Below are positions 33,149 to 43,245 of a DNA stretch of 64,000 nucleotides, piece after piece. Position 1 is the stretch's first letter. The number at the start of each line of letters is the position of its first letter. Below the pieces are notes generated by a model that worked only from the letters and a program-made list of their open reading frames with translations, was not told the origin of the DNA and did no database searches. Location: contig MU119279.1 in the NCBI GenBank assembly GCA_014904845.1, positions 62,001-126,000 of the forward strand, read 5' to 3'. Both the position numbers and the translations under genes were made by a program. Origin of the DNA: Acephala macrosclerotiorum (lineage: Eukaryota; Ascomycota; Leotiomycetes; Helotiales; Mollisiaceae).

Positions 33149-33495
33149 TTATAACATCCATTCTCCATGCTTCGCTACCTGTAGCAACATATCGTCGACT
33201 GAATCGTTGCTTCCTGTGCGTAGGGTTCGGAAGTCTGAGGAGACGTTCATGTTGTGGTAGATTATGTCTACGTTGTTGACTATTTGGCGCTTTGGAGTTG
33301 GGGAATGGTGATGTTGGTGGTTGGGAGGACATTCCTTTGGTGTGGGGTGTGGGGTGGGAGGCGGCAGGAGGGCTGTGGATTCGTCGAGAACTTATAGTCT
33401 AGAAAGGGACTTTGTTCACCTACCCCGACTTTCTGTGGACCTTTCGGAGGTACGGATGTTGTAAAGCTGTTTTGCAGTGAGGAGTAGTTAGCCAT
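33149..33495 (-). CDS. Small spliced protein, unknown
   Basis: Exons 33495-33420 and 33372-33149 join in phase 1 across a 47-base GTGAAC...CACAG intron, giving 99 residues. The protein opens MANYSSLQNSFTTSVPPKGPQK, passes a Pro/His-rich middle (NHQHHHSPTPK), and ends with a well-formed segment, VNNVDIIYHNMNVSSDFRTL to KHGEWML. No signal peptide, helix or known domain is visible. The support is the in-phase splice and the ordinary composition of the C-terminal half; there is no family evidence. Confidence 0.4.
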
Positions 33496-33989
33496 GAGAA
33501 CAAGTGCTCGATATTATCAGCAAGCTGTGCCATAAGCCTAGGGCGCAGCGTGGCAAAAACAACTTCTCCTCATATCACTCAGCAGTAAAAACTTGGCACA
33601 CATCTACCTTCCTTTTTAATTTTAGATTGGAATCCATTCTCTAGAATAGCAAAGATGCCCGAAAGCGTAGCTGAGGCTATCACTAGGGATTCAGGAGTCA
33701 ATGCCAAGCGAATGCATCATATAGCAAGGCATTGATAATTTTCATAAGCCCTGAATGCACTTAAGACAGCCAATTGCCTAGGAGATATGTTTGTTCGTAT
33801 CTTTGTTCATTTGTATTCGAATCCTTTTCATGTAACTCCAGAACAGTGCCCATGCCTCAGATATCTTCCATATTTTTAGTCACTTGACCACGATCTTCAT
33901 TCCAAACACACTCATAACCAAAAATCCATCGGTGACCCTTCAATCAGATGCTATCTCTTAGATCTGCCACATTTCCAAGCTTTCTCTCC
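33496..33989. other. Intergenic, no gene seen
   Basis: This AT-richer stretch between the small spliced gene and the 3' end of the DUF1275 gene holds no recognisable coding or RNA feature. Confidence 0.45.
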
Positions 33990-34896
33990 TTACTCCTTGA
34001 AATAAGTCCTCATCCTCTCCACTTCACGTGACCGTTGCAATTGCAGCGCTGTCTTCTCAACCTCTTCCTCTTCCACGAGCCCCCTATTCAACACGAAACT
34101 CACAGCAACAGTCAATTTCCCTATTGCACTCATCAGGACTGCAAAAGCACTCCCTTTTGCCTTGTACATAAACGCTCCCGCGAAACTGCCCGCGAACAGA
34201 ATGACCAGGAATGCCATCCTCCTATTCCTCTTCCTATTCTGTCTCTGAAAGATAGCCTCATCCACAAAGATATCCACATATGCAGCAGTAGCCATCGCGG
34301 TCGTAATTTCTGTGATCTTTAGTCCCCTTGCCATCGCTACTTGTGCTCCAGAGGAGAAAGCCAGTAACGCCAACACTGCCAACGCAGATGAGCCATGATC
34401 ATGGACTGGGGTAGGACCGGTGTATTGGATTGCAGCAGCGGTAAAAACCATGAGTGTTTGCAACATTGAGGACAGAAGCAGCCACCATCGTTTTCGAGGT
34501 CCGACCAAGTTCCCGATTTGGCCCGCGATAGAGACGCCCAGGATGAAGAGGGAGAGGGATATGCCGATATTTTGGATTGAGAAGATGGTTGAGAGTTTGG
34601 AGACACCGACGGCGAAGAGGACGGTGTTTCCGGTTTGATTGGATGCGAAGCAATGGTCTGGGTGATGTCAGAGAGAAAGGGGGTGAGAGGGTAAGGAGGG
34701 GAGGCGAACAGTCTGGGAAGGAAGTTGCATCTTGGATTCCTATGCTGAATGAGAGAACGAGGAGCTGGCATTCCAGGAACAGGTCATCTCTGACGGGCGT
34801 TTTTAAAAATTCTCTCAGACGTGTCTGATGTGACGGAGGTGGCGGTTGCTGCGACTCTGTACACGAAGGTGTGGGAAATGTCGATATGGTTGCCAT
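33990..34896 (-). CDS. DUF1275 (YoaK-like) integral membrane protein
   Basis: Exons 34896-34710 and 34657-33990 join in phase 1 to 284 residues. The family pattern is clear: an N-terminal GIQDATSFPDYHCFASNQTG block, which spans the intron, then VLFAVGVSKL, several hydrophobic helices, GAQVAMARGLKITEITTAMATAAYVDIF, a basic loop (RQNRKRNRRMAF), and two further helices. The intron donor is GTTCGC, a weak site, but its use restores the conserved DYH(C)FASNQTGNT reading exactly. Members are multi-pass membrane proteins of unknown transport function in fungi and bacteria. The length is typical. No damage is seen. Confidence 0.9.
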
Positions 34897-35035
34897 TTGA
34901 ACCTTAAAGTTCAGTCTGCTCTGATAATGATGATTCCAGCTCGTATATAGAGCCAAAAGTAAGAAATGAACAAAATTATTGAATGGTGGGATGCAGAGAC
35001 GGTGAGAAATTCCGAGTTTCAGAGGCCTACGAGCT

Positions 35036-35170
35036 TGGGATCATAAGTCTGTGTTTTCTAGGCATTTTTCACGGCATTTTTAAGTGACGAAACCCAAACT
35101 CGACGACTTTGCGTTCATTTGTTAACGAGAAGGCCCGAAGCGCCCTGTAAAACACAGACTTATGATCCCA
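35036..35170. repeat. 135-bp element with 22-bp perfect inverted repeats
   Basis: The arm 35036-35057 (TGGGATCATAAGTCTGTGTTTT) is the exact reverse complement of 35149-35170, and the match continues imperfectly outward (ACGAGCT versus ACGAACC). The core has no coding capacity. It looks like a MITE or foldback element. No target-site duplication is obvious. Confidence 0.65.
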
Positions 35171-35238
35171 GGTTCGTTAAGCCAAGCTTTTGACAACACT
35201 TATCTTGACATGCAGACCGGAAATTCGGGTGATGGACT

Positions 35239-35418
35239 ATGGACCCCGGTTCGTCAATTGACACGCGCCTAGGAGAAACAGCACCTTTGGATTGGTGTGA
35301 ACTTGAGAATGTTGAGGAGAAGCGGTCGGCGACCCACATTCTAGACCTGAGCCCGACATCCGTATGGATATCCCCGCGATTCGATGCTGAGGCTTTGGAG
35401 GCACGCAGCGACTCATAG
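35239..35418 (+). CDS. Possible 59-residue small protein
   Basis: The ATG-initiated frame has an acidic, evenly mixed composition (opens MDPGSSIDTRLGET, contains TSVWISPRFDAEALEARSDS). There is no known domain, and no splice partner was identified. It could be an exon fragment or chance. Confidence 0.2.
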   Translation: MDPGSSIDTRLGETAPLDWCELENVEEKRSATHILDLSPTSVWISPRFDAEALEARSDS

Positions 35419-36500
35419 CGGGCGCTCTGAGGAAGGATAGACTTTCTGGCCTTTTTCGAAACCTCTCTTTCTCTTCCTGCCTCGTCTACTCTCTAGGCTA
35501 AAGACATGACTGGAGTGTTGATGTGAATTCCAAGGCATATTCCTGACCACAACAGAATCCTGCATTTGACTGACCATCTCAACACTTGACGGATGTCGGG
35601 CAGCTAAGGTTGGGAATGCATTAATAACAAAATGTGCGAAATCGGCTTACTGTCGCCAATCATAAGCAATGTTGGCGGTGAAAATCTTGCAATGTTGTGG
35701 TGCATCGCCGTCGGACCCCGCAGTGGAAGTGTTCTCAGGAATACGGAGATTCCATCACACTATTCAAGCATCAGCGGAAGTGTTCGCCGAACTGGGCAGC
35801 CCACAATGAACTGACCATCGAGAAGGTGCCAAAGGGCTCAGCGACATCGCCTTGGTCGTCGCTTTCTCAGCGTTTGCATGTCTGCCCGTTGTCCGTGGTC
35901 CGGTCTTGAGACCATTGGCATCGTAGAGGACTTCTCTCAATTGATCGTGAATGCGCAGGCAAAATCAAGATAATTCGGTAAACGAGAGTCAAAATAGAAG
36001 AAAGGAAGGAGGAAAATAACGAAGAAAGAGGAAGTATGAAAGTTGGCAAGAGGAAGTGAGGTTGGATTATAGCGCACGATGTCGACCTCAGCCAACCACA
36101 GTTCGAGGACAGAATTGCGCAATTTCCACGTGACCGATGAAAGCCCTTCCTATACATCTTATCCACAGTGATAAGGTAGAGTGGAATATGCTTCTTTGTG
36201 TCACAAGAATGTAAAAAGAGAATTCAAAATCTTTCGAACGTAGTTTTTCCCGTTACTATTGCACGTGATAGAGGCTCAATGTTCTTTTAAGGTTGAAGTG
36301 ATATAAGCTAAATAAGCAGGTAAGATACTCAAAGTAGCTACGTATTTCCAGGCATGTAGCAAGGAATATATACCCAAGATCCCATCTTGCATGGTACAAG
36401 CTCGTCAGGACCGACAGAAGGCTCCTTCAAAGAAGCACGCCTCGTCTTTCAAGTGCAAACACTCGGAACAATCTATCATCAGTCAGTCACTCAACAGCAT

Positions 36501-37471
36501 TCACCTCAATCCCCTCACCCAGAAAATTAAATCACCATCAATGCCCAACACCCTCCTAACAACCGTCTTCTTTAACTCCTCACCCCACTGCACCCTCTCC
36601 CAAACTGATAAACAACAGCATTCTCCCCAATACTCAACGCCATCATAGGCTCCATATCTGGACAACTTACCAACTCAACTCCCTCCTCCCATTTCCCCCC
36701 TTTTTCGCTCCCTCTCCCTTCCCTTCTCACCCCACTAATCTCGCTTCCTGGCTCCGAAATAGGAAAACTAGGTAAACTAGGACTCGGCACCGGCGTAGCA
36801 ATCCTCGATAGCGCTTGCAAAATCAGAGTTCGAGTGCCTACGTCGTATGGAGTAGGTATAGGAGATTGAGAAAGGCTGGAATAAGATTCAGCATGGAGGA
36901 TTAGTTTGAGGATGTCGGTAGCGGTAAATTGGCCCGTTATGAATGCGTTTCCAATGCGTTTAATGCCTGTTTAGGCGGTGATGTCATCGATTGCGAAGTG
37001 GGAGAGGGAATAGGGATTGGGGTGTTCAAATTGAAGTCTCGTTGTTTGTTAGTTGAAAGATAGCATAGCAGGGAGAAGATGGATGAGCTTCTCGTACGTG
37101 CTTCGGACTTTGACGAATCCATTATCGTCAACCACATCCCGAGGCAAGAATTCTGTCCTCGCTTGATGCTTAAAATTTGTATAAATCACTTTCCCACACA
37201 CAATTTCCTCGCCGTCTAAAAGAGTGATCACAGGTTGAGGGTCATGCTCAATGTCAAGCTCGGGAAGTTGGATAGGAGAACGAAGTTGCTTGTTTCCTTT
37301 GCTCAGATTCAAAAGGTTGACGATGGTGGAGAGGCCCCCATACGTGCCGCCTATGACCAGAATATGAGGTCGATGAGGAGCAAGAGAAGCATTGTTGCGA
37401 TGAGATTGTGACATTGAAGCAACGAGTTGATGAACAAATGATAGGTTGGGTTGGAATCTGTTGTGACTCAT
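36501..37471 (-). pseudogene. AIF-like FAD/NAD(P) oxidoreductase relic with internal deletions
   Basis: The N-terminus carries the dinucleotide-binding start HILVIGGTYGGLSTIVNLLNLSKG and runs to PVITLLD, which in intact homologues continues into the ERDGxxHxxGTP segment. Here it jumps straight to GEEIVCGKVIYTNF, LPRDVVDDNGFVKVRST, a segment normally some 200 residues later. A second jump removes the expected GDV/GDC segment, and the text resumes after an apparent acceptor with KRIGNAFITGQFTATDILKL. The end (MEPMMALSIGENAVVYQFG, then VQWGEELKKTVV) is split by a frameshift. The family comprises flavin-dependent NADH oxidoreductases related to AIFM/AMID. With the second half of the FAD-binding region deleted, this copy cannot be functional. 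Confidence 0.65.
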
Positions 37472-38530
37472 GCCAAGACTTTTGAGAGTATCATGAAATC
37501 AATTTGAAATGGAGTAATTCATGGAAGAAGTTGAAAATGGATCAGTGAAATAGTGAGTTGTAGTGTGTCCCGTAATTCAGGGCTGGTATCTGGGGCATGC
37601 CATGTTTATGGAATATCTGCGATATCCACCTTGTGAAAAAGCCAATGAAGATAGAGTTAAGGTCTTGGCGCGATCGAGTGCACATCCGGGACATCGCAAG
37701 TCAGGCCATGCTTAAGCAATAGGACAGTGGAAAATTCGAGTTTAACAATGACGATTGTACCTGGCAAATGTCGAGAGGATTGGTCAGGGATCTTCTGATC
37801 CTCTGACATTCTAAGGCTGTGATCATGCTCCTCCATCTAGGCTATGGTTTGACTCGCCCCAACTAGCAATCATGATCCACACTTTGGGACTGCTCCCCAA
37901 GAACACCAAGACACGTTTAATTTGTCGATCAGGTCTGAAGAGCACGAGATAACAGTTCGAATTGTTCAGATCTCCTTCTACCATCTTCCTTTCATCCCTT
38001 TCCTGTGCTCCTCCCATGCCGACCCCAACCTTTGGGAGATAGTGCTAGCTTCTGTGAATTCCTAAATATCCACCATGGCTAGCTACAGGGGGCACATATT
38101 TCATTTGAAACCCCTCTGTACTTAGGAATCTAACTCCTATACTTTAGTTTGGGAGCTACTTGCGCATGTATTTGTTACCATATTGCAGAATTGTCGAAAC
38201 GCCATTCGGTTGGTTCACTCTTCTGATTTGAGTTTTTAATGAAAAAGGAACGACATTGCAAGAAGGTAATCTTCACTATTTCTCCCTTGCAAGCAGCTTT
38301 GAGACCGCATTGTCCTGTGTAGAGATGAAAGAAGAAAGAAACGGCGGTCTCAGATGCAGGGGCTTGTCGCACGTGACTCTACTGTAGCGAAGTGTCTAGG
38401 CCCTGGACTCGTTATCGTCGCTGACGCGTCCAAGCATCCCATTCGCAGCGCGAGTCTTGATAACGAAACACAATGGCTATAACAATAGATCTCGACTGCT
38501 TCTGCAGTCTCAAGCTTCATCGTACTCAAG
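37472..38530. other. Intergenic, no gene seen
   Basis: No coding exon, RNA gene or repeat was recognised in this 1.06-kb stretch upstream of the secreted orphan gene. Confidence 0.45.
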
Positions 38531-40738
38531 ATGATAATACCTAGGTCCCTTGCCGTCGTTAGTCATGTCTTTCTTTCTTTCTCAACAGCTTCTGCTGCTC
38601 AGCAGCAACCTCTCTTCGACCCCGCCAGCGAGGCCCAGGGCACAAGTCAATGGAGGTTCAACTTCTCCTCTGAGGCACCGCACTACTTCGCGTCTGTTCA
38701 TGGCTTGCTCCAGCAATGGTCGAATACCTTCTTTCCGAACGGACATAGTATTGTGCCATGCGAAATAGCACCCTTCACGAAGCTTTACCATGGTCGAATG
38801 GACGGTGATGTCCCTCCAAGTCCAGAATGGTTTGCATTTGACATGCAAGTCCCCCATCCACTCTTCAAGGGTTCTGCTGACCATTGTAGTGGCATGGCAT
38901 ACGGAATAATGGGCGGGTCTCGAAATTCACACATGCTCACGTACCAAACCACTCGCCCAGTCAAATGCATATGCTTCGACGGCGAGTCCGCGACACTCTT
39001 TGGAAGCGGTCAGCTCGATTCGCAGAATCTACAGATATGGGGAAACATTAGTGGACCAGTTAGACCGGGCAATGGATTCCGTGGACTGTACGATGAATAT
39101 GCCCGAGCTGCTGGACTTTGCGACTGGTTTCGCGAACAGAAGTTGGGAGGCCCTGGTTGGGGATACGAAGGGATTGTGAGGATGAATGCGGGGTTTGAGA
39201 TGATATGGTGCAATTTCAGCAGTCCATCTATTCGTCTGATCTCGCATCTGAATATCACGGTTCCGCTACTTCCAGAAGGGGAAACGAATGTGATGGGCAC
39301 GGAAGGGGACAGCGTCTCGCCGAACTCATACTATGCTCTGCCACCCTCAAAAAGGGGTACGAATGTGGTACTGGAAGGGCAGGAAGATATCTATCCGACT
39401 TCATACTACCCTCTGCCACCTTCACCTACTCGCTCCGACAAGGCTTCCGATCCATCAGATCCTCCTCGTCCTCCAGTTGGCTCAAAGCCTGAATGGTTGA
39501 GAGAACCATTCTTTCCTAGTCAGGCTTGGAGCTGGTATATGAGTGCCACAACACACTACGGATCCAATGGAGACGGACCTGGACGTGGCGAGACGCATGT
39601 GAAGCCAATTACTTGTGGATTTTTGAGCTACTATTCTCCCGAATTCCTGAGCCAAGCAATTCCGAGGGGACAAGAGGAACAAAGGTCGCTGAATCTGACA
39701 AAGGACGGATTTTGGACTGGTCCAGGCGAAGCTGGGATTAGAACAAAAACATTACAGTCCTTGACTCGAAGACGGAGAATACACACGTTGGAAGATGTCA
39801 CACCATCGGATGCGGCAACGATGAGATCTAACTCAGAAAGAGTGCTCAGAGATCTTTTGTCCGACTCTCCAGCCAATTGCAGTGGTATTGAATGGACAGC
39901 CATGACGAACGATATCGTTCAGACTTATGGAAGCAGTCTTTTTAACTTTCTGCGTGCACTTGAGAATTTTGGGGGCCTCACTGTCACCAATGAAACTCTC
40001 CTGCGACGCTGGATGGTCGATGTTCGCGATCAAACCCACACTTTTCTTCTGCCTTTCTTGGAATACCCCAATGAAGATTCGAGTGAAGATATTTGGGCTA
40101 GGGATTCGAGTCTTTTCAAGGCGGCATATTCTCGCTGTAGATTTCAATACACTCGTTTGCTAGATCCGGAGGAAGGCGTTACCCTCGGACCCGAAGAATT
40201 GCTCCTGAAATGGACAGTGGAAGAGACTGCAGGTGGGATATGCTCTGTTCTGGTCGATGTTGGCCTTGCAGTCGAAGGGATTTGGGAATCAGACTTCAAC
40301 GTTCTAGTCAACACAACATCGGAGTCACAAACGCTGGCTAAATTGAAGTCGGAAGTCTCACGATGGACAGCTGGTATCGAGGAGCTCATGGCTTGGCTTG
40401 GATGGGCGGGCGAGTGGGTCAGGTGCGAGGAGAGGTGTGCCTGGGACGAGAGCTGCTTCATTCCGATGTGGCCTTTGATACCATTTCCTCGTCGCAGAGA
40501 TGGCGGTGGCGGTGGCGGTGGTCCTGGCCGAGGACCACCAAACAACCGCCCGGGATATGGCGGACCATATGGCAGACCTGGGTACGGCAGGCCATATCCG
40601 TACGGAAATTTTCCACCCAATAATGGCACTGGTCGCGGCCTGCGCCGAGGATTCAACCCATGGCAGCCGAATGAGGATGATCTATGGGAACCAAAATGTG
40701 TCAAATCTGATTACATTCTCAAGGGAAGGGAAGTGTGA
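38531..40738 (+). CDS. Secreted orphan protein, 735 residues
   Basis: This single long exon starts MIIPRSLAVVSHVFLSFSTASAA, a typical signal peptide cleaved near residue 22. The ectodomain has conserved-looking Cys and Trp positions and many N-glycosylation sequons (for example NFSS, NISG, NITV, NLTK). The first 230 residues have the compact feel of a folded domain (TKLYHGRMDGDVPPSPEWFAFD, MAYGIMGGSRNSHMLTYQTTR). Two near-identical SYY(A/P)LPPS segments lie near residue 260. The end carries a Gly/Pro/Tyr/Arg-rich tract of about 45 residues (GGGGGGGPGRG, GYGGPYGRPGYGRPY), like a cell-wall-binding or disordered tether. No GPI signal or transmembrane helix follows. No named family is recognised. 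No introns are needed, and the frame is undamaged over 2.2 kb. Confidence 0.82.
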   Translation: MIIPRSLAVVSHVFLSFSTASAAQQQPLFDPASEAQGTSQWRFNFSSEAPHYFASVHGLLQQWSNTFFPNGHSIVPCEIAPFTKLYHGRMDGDVPPSPEWFAFDMQVPHPLFKGSADHCSGMAYGIMGGSRNSHMLTYQTTRPVKCICFDGESATLFGSGQLDSQNLQIWGNISGPVRPGNGFRGLYDEYARAAGLCDWFREQKLGGPGWGYEGIVRMNAGFEMIWCNFSSPSIRLISHLNITVPLLPEGETNVMGTEGDSVSPNSYYALPPSKRGTNVVLEGQEDIYPTSYYPLPPSPTRSDKASDPSDPPRPPVGSKPEWLREPFFPSQAWSWYMSATTHYGSNGDGPGRGETHVKPITCGFLSYYSPEFLSQAIPRGQEEQRSLNLTKDGFWTGPGEAGIRTKTLQSLTRRRRIHTLEDVTPSDAATMRSNSERVLRDLLSDSPANCSGIEWTAMTNDIVQTYGSSLFNFLRALENFGGLTVTNETLLRRWMVDVRDQTHTFLLPFLEYPNEDSSEDIWARDSSLFKAAYSRCRFQYTRLLDPEEGVTLGPEELLLKWTVEETAGGICSVLVDVGLAVEGIWESDFNVLVNTTSESQTLAKLKSEVSRWTAGIEELMAWLGWAGEWVRCEERCAWDESCFIPMWPLIPFPRRRDGGGGGGGPGRGPPNNRPGYGGPYGRPGYGRPYPYGNFPPNNGTGRGLRRGFNPWQPNEDDLWEPKCVKSDYILKGREV

Positions 40739-41580
40739 ACGTTTCACTTCTAAGAGGGATGAAGGACATAGACCTCGAAATACTAGTCACCCATGAACTG
40801 GGCTAGGAAGACTAGACCTACGCAACACGTCAACTCTGCGAAGTCAATCGCGAAGTCAGTCAGTAGCCGTGGGAATCACACCGGACTTCACGGCTCAATG
40901 ATGGAAGTATGACGCTGCATGTCAGGTGAAGAACCTCCGGTTTTCAGCGCATGGATCGCTATCAGGGTACCTAGAGTACGTATCTGCACAGCTCAATTTA
41001 ACCATAGCAGACAAACTCAGCTTCCAGAAGGGGAGCAAGACAATAAAGTGAAACATTCATCCACCTCGCATACGTTCACAATCACATCGCATTTCAAAAA
41101 GATTCATATTTATTTTACCAAAGGCTTTCATTCGTATCTAATTAGCTCGCCAGGAGCCAAGGTTGTTCAAGTATTTACAAGAATCAAAAGTTGTCCTTCA
41201 AGGGCCTTCTAGTTGTTTGATGGACTTCAAAACTCTCTCTTTCAATAATTCTCTCTCTATCTCTTTTCTGTACTCATCGTCAGGACAAGAATCGGTCAGC
41301 GACACTTCTCTTCAGCAAGGTCCCTGCCGGAGCCGATTTAGAGCGCCTCTAGTCCAGTACACGTGACTGGTCACGATGGATTGGCGGAGATCTTCCAAGT
41401 TACACGAAACGCTGCCACACCGTTTTGGCGGGTGGGACAGCTGTCATGCCACGTGCGATACAAGGCGGTGCCATTGGCGCTCTAATAACTACGAGTTTGA
41501 AACGACACAAAACAGGCATCACGATTCATCAACACTTTACATCATACCATTGTCGTCCAAGATCAATCCCTCGCTTCCTC
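40739..41580. repeat. Direct repeat copy 1: 3' flank and 3' coding tail of a lost CBM18 gene
   Basis: Bases about 40741-41340 are similar throughout to 43788-44319 continued at 47372-47455. The second copy is the 3' flank and last codons of the CBM18 gene. In copy 1 the minus strand around 41283-41325 reads LLKRSVADRFLS followed by TGA, the counterpart of SLKRSVAGRFLF. Only this tail and the flank remain, so the repeat marks an otherwise deleted paralogue. Confidence 0.65.
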
Positions 41581-43245
41581 ATGACTCACATGGCTACCAA
41601 GATGACAGCGGTGTGGCCTGCCTTCTGCTTCCTTGCTTCCGGTAAGTTTCAGCCCGCTCCAAAAGGAAATGTCAGCTACAAAGCTGAAGAAAGACTACAG
41701 TTCCATTCATCTCAGGCTACTGCCCTCCTCTCACACCAGGCTGGAATGACTTAGAAACCTCTAATTCCGACTATTTCATCGTTTCTTCTCAAGCCGACGC
41801 CGACCAGCTCAAAACATGCCACACTTTCAAAGGCGAACTTATCATTTCCGGTCGCAATGCAACTGCACCACTTATAATCGATGGACCTCGACGCATCGAA
41901 GGAGAACTGACCATGCGATTATATAGCGGCCCTGAGAATCCACTATTTACTTCCGTTTCGATGAAGAGCCTAAGTACTGTCGTTGGCACAATAGACATTC
42001 GCACGCTGGTCTGGATCCTTCAACGCCCTGCCACCAAAGCCCCCAGTATGGAATCTAGGCGTATTAGATTTCCCCGCTTTGAGGTCCGTTGCACCTACAT
42101 TCATGGCCATATCTCTCGACTCAGTACATACCCTCAATTTCCCTAGCCTGGAACATGCGGGCTTCTTCTGGTTCAACGTTATCCCAGAATTGCACACCAT
42201 CCACGCGCCGAAGCTCACAGAGCTCGGGTGGCTACAGCTCCGGAGCGTTCCATCATTGACAACAACTCCATCTTTTTTCGCCGCCAGGTTCAATGGCGCT
42301 GTGGGAAAAATCGATATCTCAGGGACAGGCTTAACAGATATATCCTTCCCTAACATAGAAGTGCTGTCTGACCTCATCGTCGGACATAACAAGGACCTCA
42401 CTACTGTCAGCCTCCCAGCCGTCACTCTCGTAACAGAATTCGTTGGCCGCGGAGGGGGGTACATCACAATAACAGACGATTACCCTAATTTTCATCTCTC
42501 CCTCCCAAAACTCAAGACCGTCACAGGAACAGTGTCCCTTTCCAGCCTCCGCGAAGTTGAAATACCCGAACTGAGAACCATTGGCAGGAATCCAAATTAC
42601 GCTCGACTGCTCGGCTCTCTCCTCGTTGGTGTAGGGGCTGACTTTTGGACCCCCCGATGCGCCAATTGTCATCCTACTTATCTCACCACTTTCGACGCGC
42701 CAAAATTGAGAACTGTGGAGGGGAGGATCCAGTTTGATACTAGTCCAGAATTAACAAGCATCAGCTTTCCCATTTTGAAGTCAGCGAAGGAATTTATAAC
42801 GAATAACACTGCTGCAATGGAGCTGGAAAATGGGATTTCAATGCCAAGCTTTAGACATGTCGAGCATGTCCAGATTCTGGGGACTGAATCACGCTGTGAC
42901 TTTTTTGAGAACTTGTATTGTGGTGGTGGGGTGGTAGGGAATTATTCTTGTGGTACGATCGAGGTTTGGGATCCGAGTCAATCTAAGCAGTTCAAGAAAT
43001 GGCCGTCATTCCCTCCGGATTGTGCGGGGGAGGTCCATCCTCTCCCAAAAGAAGATGTCGATATGACAGATCGGCTTGACTGGATGAGTGGGTTCATCTT
43101 TGAGGATTGTCGTTTGAATTATAGGCAGTATTGTGTACCGAGGCGCACGCTCAGGACGGGATTCCTGGTCACGTTGGTATTTTTCGTGGTTACGACAGCG
43201 ATATTGTGGTGTATTGCGAAAAGGTGGTTGAAGAGAAAGCGCTAG
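41581..43245 (+). CDS. Receptor L-domain (Ecm33/Sps2-like) surface protein, apparent frameshift
   Basis: Exon 1 (41581-41641, MTHMATKMTAVWPAFCFLAS) provides a signal peptide. Exon 2 starts at 41716 and reads GYCPPLTPGW, then FKGELIISGRNATAPLIIDGP and IEGELTM. From about 42000 the reading continues in another frame (SGSFNALPPKPPVWNLGVLDFP) to the end. The body has repeating leucine-rich beta-strand units (LNFPSLEHAGFFWFNVIPELHTIHAPKL; TDISFPNIEVLSDLIV). A Cys-rich cap (CDFFENLYCGG) and a C-terminal membrane helix with a basic tail (FLVTLVFFVVTTAILWCIAKRWLKRKR) follow, so it is transmembrane rather than GPI-anchored. The two frames can be joined only by a one-base shift near 42000 or by a 40-base GTTTCG...AATAG intron (41955-41994), which would remove a conserved strand. 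Either a sequence error or a recent mutation is likely. Confidence 0.65.

Larger units (their letters stand above)
34897..36500. other. Intergenic with a small inverted-repeat element and a 59-codon frame
   Basis: This 1.6-kb stretch contains the palindromic element at 35036-35170 and a short plus-strand frame at 35239-35418. The rest, including open frames at 35632-36166, shows no motif. The sequence 35980-36060 is purine-rich on the plus strand. Confidence 0.45.

Noticed and set aside
40144..40704. 186-codon Pro-rich minus-strand frame
   Set aside because: Antisense of the Gly/Pro/Tyr tail of the secreted orphan gene, which has a signal peptide and one continuous frame.
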